64,000 nt of DNA from Cotesia glomerata. Taxonomy: Eukaryota; Arthropoda; Insecta; Hymenoptera; Braconidae. Location: assembly GCF_020080835.1 (NCBI RefSeq), contig NC_058161.1, positions 13,139,103-13,203,102 of the forward strand, read 5' to 3'. A program made the position numbers and the translations under genes. Positions 37,501 through 45,953 of this stretch are shown here, one piece after another. The notes beneath the pieces are model-generated. The model had not been told where the DNA came from. It was given only the letters and a program-made list of their open reading frames with translations, and did not search any database. The stretch's first letter is position 1; each line of letters opens with the position of its first letter.

Positions 37501-38339
37501 GTTATCAAGGTTTTAAGTTTAATTCGAAGAAAGTGTAAACACGAAATTCGGCAAGTCCCATACCGATCTTTTTGAAAAGTGCCGATCTTTTGGTACCATC
37601 GAATCCGGGATGATCTATAGAACCGATATATAAAAAAAAAAGTGCCGATTTTTATATCAGATCGGTAACTAGAACCGATTTTCTAAATAAAAACCCCTTT
37701 TTCTACAGTGCTCGCGAAAGACTGTTCAGTTTAGCACCAGAAGTCCAGCTAGGAATGAATCCCCTGCTAGAAAAGCCGTCAGATGGCATCATCCGAGCTG
37801 CCAAAACAGGAGACCTGAAATCCCTGAGAGAACTCCACTCCCGAGGGTACTCGTTGCTATCTATAGACGCCAATGGCCAAACTGCCCTCCATCTTGCTGC
37901 CAGGCATGGCTACAAAGACATCGTGCGGTACCTGATAGCTTGCGCCCCTCCATCGATCCTCAATATGGCCGACAACGACAAGTAAATATGACTAAAAACT
38001 TCTATAAAATTCTTCAAAAATTACTAATTATTCACTTATTCTCCTCCAGAGGGCAGACTGCGCTCCACAAAGCCGCACAGCAAAAACGCCGCTCTATTTG
38101 CTGCATGTTAGTCGCAGGTGGCGCCACCCTCACTGCTAAAGATCGACACGGAAACACACCCAGGGAACTGGCGCTTATGTCCGAAGATCGGGACCTCGCT
38201 GCTTATTTATACAGTAAGTATATATTTTTAAATATATTTTTATATTAGTCATATATTTGGTTTAAAAAATATATATATTTTCTTAGGTCAAGAACAATTT
38301 CATCTAGACACCGAAGACATGCTACTGAATCTTCCCTGA
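28509..38339 (+). CDS. rdgA: Diacylglycerol kinase, type IV (rdgA / DGK zeta-iota)
   Basis: Phosphorylates diacylglycerol to phosphatidic acid, ending C1-domain signalling; in flies it is needed for photoreceptor phosphoinositide turnover. Exons: 28509-29470, 33983-34121, 34192-35941, 36612-36762, 36867-37190, 37709-37981, 38050-38213, 38287-38339, all in frame, 1,271 residues. Order: N-terminal acidic region with the conserved MKSQSSLEVPKQVRSASFDE; two Cys-rich C1 domains (about 348-395 and 414-470); a basic MARCKS-like stretch (about 499-520, RKSPRKRKSGKG); catalytic domain with FINPKSGG near 549, GGDGTVGW near 601 and GTGNDLARALGWGGG near 630; accessory domain to about 850; ankyrin repeats (about 1125-1255). 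The C-terminus reads LNLP, so the PDZ ligand of vertebrate DGK zeta is absent in this reading. Most intron 1 sequence is CCGAT-box repeat. The first ATG could instead follow an upstream exon. Confidence 0.95.
29500..31142 (+). repeat. CCGAT-box repeat, copy 5
   Basis: Begins only about 30 bp after the DGK exon 1 donor, without the usual leader (5'-truncated). Boxes at about 29507-29575, 30155-30243 and 31030-31142. It is the longest copy in the DGK intron and closest in content to copy 1. Confidence 0.85.
31143..32119. other. DGK intron 1, unclassified part
   Basis: AT-rich, no recognised element. The open frame at 31706-31909 (minus) shows no family features. A partial CCGAT leader follows at 32120-32225. 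Confidence 0.4.
32270..33955 (+). repeat. Segmental duplication, copy 1 (includes CCGAT copy 6)
   Basis: About 1.7 kb closely matching 39720-41418 in the same orientation. It starts with 'gaatctcatataaatatac' and 'tctcccgcggattttcaaat', includes the CCGAT leader near 32845, boxes near 32960-33070 and 33855-33955, and ends about 27 bp before the acceptor of DGK exon 2. Confidence 0.85.
36030..36600 (+). repeat. CTCF-like tandem repeat, block 1 (three units, DGK intron 3)
   Basis: Units carry cores at 36054-36067 (CCACTAGATGGCAC), 36299-36312 (CCACTAGATGGCGC) and 36541-36554 (CCACTAGATGGCGT), 242-245 bp apart. Each core is preceded by 'ttttagttctaaaa' and followed by a second 'tggcgct' and 'tctcgcatgt.gta'. 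It fills the 670-bp intron. Confidence 0.8.
37410..37685 (+). repeat. CCGAT-box repeat fragment, copy 7
   Basis: Contains the last AT-rich subrepeat and one box (about 37560-37670). It lies directly after an R1 end fragment (37320-37407) and ends about 23 bp before the acceptor of DGK exon 6. Confidence 0.8.
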
Positions 38340-38504
38340 CCTATCAAGGTCCATTAACTGACTCATTATCGTTATCATTTTATTTATTTTTGTTAAGGTT
38401 AGGTTTTTTCTTAACGTTTTTACGGTTAATATGCATGCAAATTCAAAAATATTTGGAAATTCACTTCTAGACTTTGCAAAGGACCTAAAAATGATTTTTT
38501 AGAA

Positions 38505-39515
38505 CTTAGTTCTGAAAATCGCCGATAGATGGCGCTTTTTCTCGCATGTGGTACAAAAAACTTTTTTTTTTCTGTATTTATGCATTTTAGAAGAGTATAC
38601 TTGACATTCTACAAGTGATTAAAGTCTAGACCCATTTTTTCGATTTTTAGTTCCAAAACTTACGACTAGATGGCACTGATGACGCTTTTTCTCGCATCTG
38701 GTAGGAAAAAACGTTGTTTTTTTGTATTTGTGCATTTCAGAAGAGGTTAATTAATGTTCTGTAAAGGTTTGTGTCTAGAGACCTTTTTTAAAATTTTAGT
38801 TCCAAAAGTGACCGCTAGATGACACTCGTGGTACTTCTTCTCGCATGTGGTAGAAAAAATTCGTTTTTTTTTTGCTTATTATTCATGGAATATGTTCCAA
38901 TATAATATTTTTTGAGAAAATTTGGCTCTAGCTTTTAAATAAGATTGTTTTTAATGAGTAAAAAAAGTCAAAAAAAATTTTTATTAGTACTTTGAAAAAA
39001 GAAGTGAATTTCTGATATGGATTGTCATACATTTATTTTTAATTAGAGGTCGAAAAAAATATACATAATTGTAGTTGGGAAAATTACTAGAATTTTCTGC
39101 ATATCTTTAGAATCATCCTCTAAAATTCTTTATTATTGGCTTTAAATTTAATTTTCAATAGAAAAAGTTGAATTTCTACTATAAAAACAGCTTTTTTGAA
39201 CTTCAGTTCCAAAAGTCGCTGCTAGATGGCGCTAGTGGCGCTTTTTCTCGCATGTGGTAAGAAAAATCATTTTTTTTCTTTAAAAATTATCACAGATACT
39301 ATAATATTATAAATTGTGAAGTAAAAAAAAACCCTAACCTTAGAAAATGAATTTTTTATAAAAATTTTATTTCATAAATATAAAATAATTCTTTTATTTT
39401 TACTTGAAGGTTACAAAATAATTTTAAAGTTCAATTTTAACCTCAAAATCAATTATTAGATTTTAATTCCAAAAGTAACCGCTAGATGACGCTTCTTCTC
39501 GTAAGTAGTGTTGTA
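38505..39515 (+). repeat. CTCF-like tandem repeat, block 2 (five units)
   Basis: Cores at 38522-38535 (CCGATAGATGGCGC), 38663-38676, 38812-38825, 39219-39232 (CTGCTAGATGGCGC) and 39479-39492, with the same flanking phrases as block 1. Spacing is 141-149 bp for the first three and about 260 bp for the last pair. Located downstream of the DGK stop codon. Confidence 0.8.
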
Positions 39516-39719
39516 AAAACGTCAAAAAAGCGAGAAATTCAACTTTTTTATTGTCAGGAGTGAGAAAAGACAATGTTTGATTAACAGATCAGATTAATTC
39601 ATTGTTAAATTAAAAAAAAAAAATTTATTTGGAGAAAACAATATTAATTTTTAACGAAAGATATTAAAATACATATCGATATATTTCTAAAAAAAAAAAT
39701 ATATATATATATATAAAAC

Positions 39720-41418
39720 GAAATTATTTTAGAATCTCATATATATATATATATTAAAAAAAAAAAATTCAGAACCAATTTAATAAAATAGAATTTTAAT
39801 TAAAATCATAAATATTTTTAAATCTCCCGCGGATTTTTAAATTCTCGCGGGTTTTTATAACCTTGAATTTTAGCTGCAATACACAAGCGGCAATTTTGAA
39901 TTTAATCGTGATAAAAAAAATGGATCTCTTAAAAGAATAATTTATTAAAAAATTGCACTTACCTGAATACCTTTTCTATTTATTTAACGGTGTGATGAGA
40001 AGACCACAAAAAGGCGTACCAGAAAAAATAAAACTAACCTAAATAATAAAAAAAAAAAAAATAATAAATCGGCCAAAAGTAAATTTAGCAGAATATTTAT
40101 ATAATAAATGGGATCAATGTATGAACACCAATTAGTTATTAAAAGACGGTCTATTGCTATGACTACTGTACTATTATTCATTAATCGATTGTTAATAATA
40201 ATTATTAATTGGTAGTGAGTGTATGAATTTATTCGATTTTGGGAATCAAGAAAATTTTTTTTGGGGATAAAAGAGCCCGAAGGGTTGTAGAGCGTGAAAT
40301 TCCGCGTGAAATGATGTATATGTCCATACTTTTGTTGGGATCGAGCGGAGATATAAGGGAGTTAAAATGAGGAGGGGGAAATTTTGGTGGGGGGAGACTG
40401 GAAGTTCCTTACCGATATTTTTGAAAAGTGTCGATCTTTTGGGAGATTCGGGTCCAGAAGGATCTATATTAATGATTTTCAGAAAAAAAAGTGCCGATTT
40501 CTTTATCAGATCGGTAACTATTAACGATTTTTGTAAGGTGATTTTAGGGAGCGAGTTAAGATTCTGAGGAATGGTTGGAGATACGGAAAAATTGTTAGAG
40601 ACCTTTTTTTGTGGGGAATTTTATTTTGTAGAAGTTTTTTAAGAAACTTTTTTTTGGACCTTTTGTAGTTTGAGAGATAGCGGGGTTGAAAAGAAAAATT
40701 GAGAGGGAGAATTTAAAATGTCACTAAGAATGTTGAAATGAAAATTCTGGGAAAATTATTGAGCTTGGAGAAAATTTGATCGATACCTTTTTTTGTAGAG
40801 GAGGAAATTTACTTTGAACTTTGTTTTAAATGTTTTTTAATTACTTTGATATTTTAGAAGATATTGCAATTTGAAAAAAAAAATTAATAAATTGAAAATT
40901 ATTTAATAAACTTGAAAATTTTATTGTAAACTTTAAAATGAAAATTCTGGAAAATCTATTGATTTTAGGAAAAATCCAAAAGAAACCTTTTTTTGTAGAT
41001 AATTGAATTTCCTACAACTTTTGACCCAAACTTTTTTTCTGTAATTTCAATAATTAAGTCATAATTGCGATTTAAAGTTTTTAGGAATTCACAAGGATCT
41101 AAATTTCTTCTCAAATTTAAAATCAAAATTCCGGCTAAAATATTAAAAATCTAAAAAAATTATAAGAGATCTTTTAAGTCCAAAATAAAATTCCCTACAA
41201 CTTTTGTCTGAAACTTTTTTCTGTAACTTCAATAGTTTAGTAGTTATCGCGGTTTGAAATCTTGTACAAAGAAAGTGTCAACGCGGAATTTCACAAGTCC
41301 CATACCGATCTTTTAGAAAAGTGCCGATCTTTTGGTATCATTTTGTCCGGAATGTCCTACGGAACCGATATATAAAAAAAAAAGTGCCGATTCCTATATC
41401 AGATCGGTAACTACAAAC
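39720..41418 (+). repeat. Segmental duplication, copy 2 (includes CCGAT copy 8)
   Basis: Direct copy of 32270-33955. Boxes near 40418-40525 and 41305-41415. Differences are scattered substitutions and small indels, so the event is not brand new. The stretch 41419-42109 that follows is AT-rich with nothing recognised. Confidence 0.85.
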
Positions 41419-42109
41419 AAAAATCGGTTAAAACTCATAAAAATTCATACACTCAATAACCATAAAACTAAAATTAAGAAAAATTAATCCTTTGTAATCT
41501 TCCTACGTAACACCACTTGATTAAAAGTAATTATATAAAAGTATAGTAGTTAAACTATAGTTCCTGCTGTGTACAATCATGTGTATACGCTAGAGTATAA
41601 ATATTATAAATTATACATTAATTAATTAATAAACTAGGTTAAGAAATTGAAGCCTATTAACTAGAGGGGCCTGGAAATTTTTTCGATTATATTAATAATT
41701 ATTTATTAGAGCATTGCCACCTTAAATTGTACTTAATGCCTTCGGACTCTTATTTTGTCAACAAATTTATAACCTTTACACAGTATTGCCTTCAACCTCG
41801 GTATTAATATAACTCTTGACTTGGAAAGTCAAAATTTAATACTCTTTTTTTATTATTAATTATTATTTAACTGTAAATTATTATTATTTATGTAATTATA
41901 CAGCAATAAATATGATAAAGAAATATTTATAATATTGGACAATCATTGGTCGATCTTCCAAGCTAGAGTTTATTGACGTTATTATTGACTATGACTATCT
42001 AAATAATTTATTTATAAATAATAAAAACACCAATTACGACAACAATTATCTTGTATAAGAATCTAATAAATCGATTTCAACAAGTTGTGTTGTTTTATTC
42101 AATAAATAA

Positions 42110-43190
42110 TATATTTTAGTTCCAAAAATTACCACTAGATGACACTAATGGCGTTTTTTTCGCATGTGGTCGCAAAAAAACCTTTTTTTGTTCTTTTTTA
42201 GCATGTTATCGTCTTCAATATAATTTTTTTTCGAGATCCTTTAGTCTGAATAGAATATGTGTTTCTTATCCCAATAAAATCCTAAATTAATTTTTCTAGA
42301 CCTTTAAAAGCTACACAACATTTCCTACTGTCATTCTAGACCCAAAAACAATTTTTCTATTTTTAGTTCCGAAAATCGCCGATAGATGGCACTTGTGGCA
42401 CTTATTCTCGCAAGTGTTCGTAAAAAAACTTTTTTTTTGCTTTAAATCCTCAAAAATACTCATAATTAAACCATTTTTGAGCACATGTTGACCCGAGCTC
42501 TAAAAAAAATCATTTTTTTCCCTAAAAACCTAAAAATATATCATCACAAATCTCCTTTCATCCCTTTTACACTTACAAAATTCCTCTAACCTCTCCTAGT
42601 CTTCAAAACCTATTTTTTATCATCTAGTTCCAAAAATTCCCACTAGATGCCACTGGTTGCATATCTTCTCGCATGTGGTTGCAAGAAATGGTTTTTTCGC
42701 TTTTTTAACATGTTATCGCCTTCAATATTAATTTTTTTTTTCTTTAGATTCTGTAGCCTGAATATCAATGTGTTTTTATCCAAAAAAAAGTCTTAACTTA
42801 ATTTTTCTAGCCCTCTAGAAGCTACAAAACATTTCCTACTGTCATTCTAGACCCAAAAACGATTTCTTTAATTTTAGTTCCAAAAGTCGCAACTAGATGG
42901 CGCTAGTGGCGCTTATTCTCGCAAGTAGTCATAAATAAAACTTTTTTTCCTTAAAATCCCTAAAAATACTTATAAATAAACTATTTTTCTCACATTTTGA
43001 CCTGAACTCTTAAAAAAAGTCATTTTTTTTTTCATAAACCTAAAAATCTATCATCAATTCCTCTTTTAATCCCTTTTACACTTAAAGAATCCCTTTAAGC
43101 CCTTCCCCAGTCTCCAAAACCTATTTTTTCTTCTCGAGTTCCAAAAATTGTCACTAGATCGCGTATCTTCTCACAAGTGGTCGAAAAAAA
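42110..43190 (+). repeat. CTCF-like tandem repeat, block 3 (five units)
   Basis: Cores at 42132-42145, 42379-42392, 42640-42653, 42890-42903 (CAACTAGATGGCGC) and 43151-43164, spaced 247-261 bp. The last core is only 57 bp from the odv-e66 stop codon, so the block overlaps that gene's expected 3' UTR. Same orientation as blocks 1 and 2. Confidence 0.8.
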
Positions 43191-43220
43191 ATTCAAATTT
43201 CTCAATAATCATTCTCCAAA

Positions 43221-45035
43221 TCACTTCTTGTGATAATACATAAGCTTAATAGAATTTCTCAGATACTTTTTCTTATCATACGAAAATGTATCATTAACAT
43301 CGGGACTAGAACTACCAGCCATTTCAATAATCGCCCCGCGACGTACAATAAACCTACTTTCCCCAATATCCTCAACCTTCCAACTATTATTATCAAATCT
43401 AAACTCCATAACCCCCTTTTGAACTTCAATTTTTCTTGGCTCTTGATTTTTATCAAAGACCTGTCTCCACTGAACATCTCCTGTCTCACCTTCCTTAATA
43501 ACGACCAATTCGTCACTTTGTAACACTAAATCCGATCCCAATTTAACCTGCGGACCACCATCAGGATCCTTGACTTGAACCATGACCATCTCCGTCACAT
43601 TCTTGATCACATATTTTAAAACCAGCCCATTATCAGTACAGACCCCATACTCAGCCACCTGAAGTTCCCCAAAGATAGGTTTGATTTTATACTTATTGAT
43701 CCAGAACATTACCCTGACGTCACATAGATGTCCGATGCACGACGTTACTTCATCAGCGAAGACCGGCTCCCCTTTAGCTTTCAGGGCTTCAATCTTCGCC
43801 TCCGTATCCTTCATAATCATCACACCAGGCTGGTGTTTAATCGTCTTCCAGCCCCAGACGTCTTCGTACGTCTTTTTAAGGAACATCTTCCGCATCTGGA
43901 TCAAACCCAGCGCGTAGTTTGTTGCCTCGCTTTGAAACGCTGCAATGTTAGGTCGCTGTACGCGTAAAGAGAAGACGAACTTCGGCGCCTTGAAGACTCC
44001 CAGGCCAATAAAAGGGAAGATTTTGGTTCCCACGGTAGCCGTACGCTTGTACTCATCCAGCGACATCAGTAATTCAGTTCCTGACGCAGAATTTGATGTA
44101 AAGAGCCCGAAAGGTAGGAAATTTAGCTCTGGATGAAGGACGTCGTTTAACAACGACTTCACTAGGCTGTTGATGTTCGACCTTCGGCCTAACGCGTAGT
44201 AGATCTTTGCGTAGAAGTTTAATGAGACTAAATCTTTGAATGACGCCGTGCGGTGACTGATTGCGGAGCCGTCTGCGTAGATTCCATCTGCGTAAACGCC
44301 GTCTATGACGTCGGCGGTGGTGATTCGTGTGACGTTGAAGACACTTTTTAAAGAATTGAAGACTTCGGTCCTGACTTCTTTTCTAAAAGTTTTGCGAGCG
44401 TATAGATACGTCGCCATCAGACGTGGGATGGCTACGCGCGCCAAATCTGCGCCGGTGTGCGTAAAGGTGATTGATTGGTTGATGTTCGGGATGAATTGGG
44501 TGATTCTTTGGTAGCAGATGTTTGAAATCGAAGATCGTTCCCTGAGGTACATGTACGTCGCAAGCATACGCGTTAGTGGGATCGTTACGCGCCAACGAGG
44601 CTTTAAATAGTTAATTAGGTCCTGGGGTTTGAATTTTTGGAGGACGCTATCCAAGGACGCAATCAGGTGCTCTGCGACGAGTATATAGTCGGTTTCGCCG
44701 TCTTCGGCGTACTTGGAGAGTACCGCGATGCCGAAAGAGGAAAGCTCGGGGATTAATAGAGAGCCGGAGGAAAGGAAGTTGTTGGTAAAGGTGGCGTCGC
44801 GAAGCTCCGGGATGCGGTAATTCGCGAAGATGACGGCGTGCTTCGGGAGGGTGATGAGGTTTGGGTTTACTAGGGCGCGTTGGATGTCGTAGTTCAGAGG
44901 GGATGCTACGGTGCTCATGCGCGGTGTAGGGAAGAGCACGATGTAGAAGATTCCGATGACTATGATTACTATCACGAGGTCGATGACATATAAGTCGTCG
45001 ACTTTTGAAATTTGTTTTAAATTTTGATTTATCAT
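43221..45035 (-). CDS. odv-e66: Endogenous viral gene, ODV-E66-like envelope / polysaccharide-lyase-like protein
   Basis: Single uninterrupted frame of 604 residues, no introns, much richer in G+C than its flanks. It resembles ODV-E66, an occlusion-derived-virus envelope protein of baculoviruses that is also encoded by nudiviruses; braconid genomes carry several nudivirus-derived copies used to build bracovirus particles. Visible: a short polar N-terminus, one hydrophobic anchor at about 17-36, then a long globular part related to family 8 polysaccharide lyases, with the signature ADGSAISH at 254-261. The family's baculoviral member degrades chondroitin. A short internal YADG duplication lies at 248-256. 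No Tyr is seen nine residues after His261, where bacterial family members have a catalytic one. No frameshift or stop: it looks maintained. Upstream is a repeat (45075-45895), downstream the CTCF-like array. Identification is by recognition of the protein, not by alignment. Confidence 0.8.
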   Translation of the reverse strand: MINQNLKQISKVDDLYVIDLVIVIIVIGIFYIVLFPTPRMSTVASPLNYDIQRALVNPNLITLPKHAVIFANYRIPELRDATFTNNFLSSGSLLIPELSSFGIAVLSKYAEDGETDYILVAEHLIASLDSVLQKFKPQDLINYLKPRWRVTIPLTRMLATYMYLRERSSISNICYQRITQFIPNINQSITFTHTGADLARVAIPRLMATYLYARKTFRKEVRTEVFNSLKSVFNVTRITTADVIDGVYADGIYADGSAISHRTASFKDLVSLNFYAKIYYALGRRSNINSLVKSLLNDVLHPELNFLPFGLFTSNSASGTELLMSLDEYKRTATVGTKIFPFIGLGVFKAPKFVFSLRVQRPNIAAFQSEATNYALGLIQMRKMFLKKTYEDVWGWKTIKHQPGVMIMKDTEAKIEALKAKGEPVFADEVTSCIGHLCDVRVMFWINKYKIKPIFGELQVAEYGVCTDNGLVLKYVIKNVTEMVMVQVKDPDGGPQVKLGSDLVLQSDELVVIKEGETGDVQWRQVFDKNQEPRKIEVQKGVMEFRFDNNSWKVEDIGESRFIVRRGAIIEMAGSSSPDVNDTFSYDKKKYLRNSIKLMYYHKK

Positions 45036-45045
45036 GTTTGGCTTC

Positions 45046-45054
45046 TAATATAAT
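45046..45054 (-). promoter_or_regulatory. TATA-like element upstream of odv-e66
   Basis: ATTATATTA on the minus strand, starting about 19 bp before the ATG. It is very close to the start codon for a TATA box and the region is AT-rich, so chance is possible. Confidence 0.2.
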
Positions 45055-45074
45055 GTGTTTTTTTTTAAGTTTTT

Positions 45075-45895
45075 TATTTTAGCTGGCTTGAGCAAGTCCA
45101 TTTCGATAGTTAGTGTCTACCTATGGGTCTTGATTCGGATACTTGTAGCAAATTGACAAGTCGAACAATTGTACTTTAGGCTAGATTATAGCTCGAGAAT
45201 TGGGTAAGGAAATTGAGAAAATCTGAAGATGCTTATCGATTAACTATATCAATTCTTGAGAAAGACTGACGCCAGAAGCATGCTGAATATACTTGTGCAA
45301 GACTTGCTCAAGATCTGCTCAAGATCAAATGTTTTCGAATGACCGTTCGCATCATTTTACCCCTTCTATATTTACTATAGGATCAGTGGACCTCATTCAG
45401 CTTAACCTTTTAGAGTATAGACCTACTGTTTTATCAATCAAGACAAAATTATTTTAAAATGAGCACCACTGAATCAATACATCTTCAAGTAGTGGAGGGG
45501 AAAAAGTGCTATAAAATATATAATGCATGATGCATCTTGAGCAAATCTTGGGCAAGTCACGCTTCAACATTTGCTGTTAGTTTTTGGTTAACAAATGCTT
45601 TAGAAATGAACAAATTACTGAGAATTACGGATATTGAGCAAATCTTGAGCAAGTGATGGGTAAGTGTCTGTTGTGAGTTTCTGATTAAAAAAATCCGTCA
45701 GAAACTTTTTCAATGCACCTTGCATTAGACTTACCTCATATTCTTGCACAAGATGTCTTGAGCTAGTTATATATAAATCTTAAAGCAGTTCTTTTTACAT
45801 GAACTTGAGCTAGACCCATATGTAGAAAAAGACACTAGCAACTAGGAATTTTGCTCAAGACACTGGTACCTAAATCTTGCTCAAGGTTACCTGCA
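45075..45895 (+). repeat. GAGCAAG repeat, copy A
   Basis: About 820-bp non-coding repeat with many 'cttgagcaag' / 'cttgctcaag' words and ends built from CTTGAGCAAG. It occupies nearly all of the 918 bp between odv-e66 and the dynein gene. Copies B and C are in inverse orientation in dynein introns. Confidence 0.85.
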
Positions 45896-45926
45896 AAATA
45901 ATCAAAAATACATATATTCAACAATA

Positions 45927-45932
45927 TTTATT
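45927..45932 (-). terminator. Poly(A) signal of the dynein-2 heavy chain gene
   Basis: AATAAA on the minus strand, 22-27 bp after the stop codon at 45954-45956. A very short 3' UTR results. Just beyond it begins repeat copy A. Confidence 0.6.
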
Positions 45933-45953
45933 GTTCCCTCGTTACATTTACAT

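Noticed and set aside
43230..44595. Overlapping short frames within odv-e66 on both strands
   Set aside because: Shadows of the 604-codon frame; none has independent signals.
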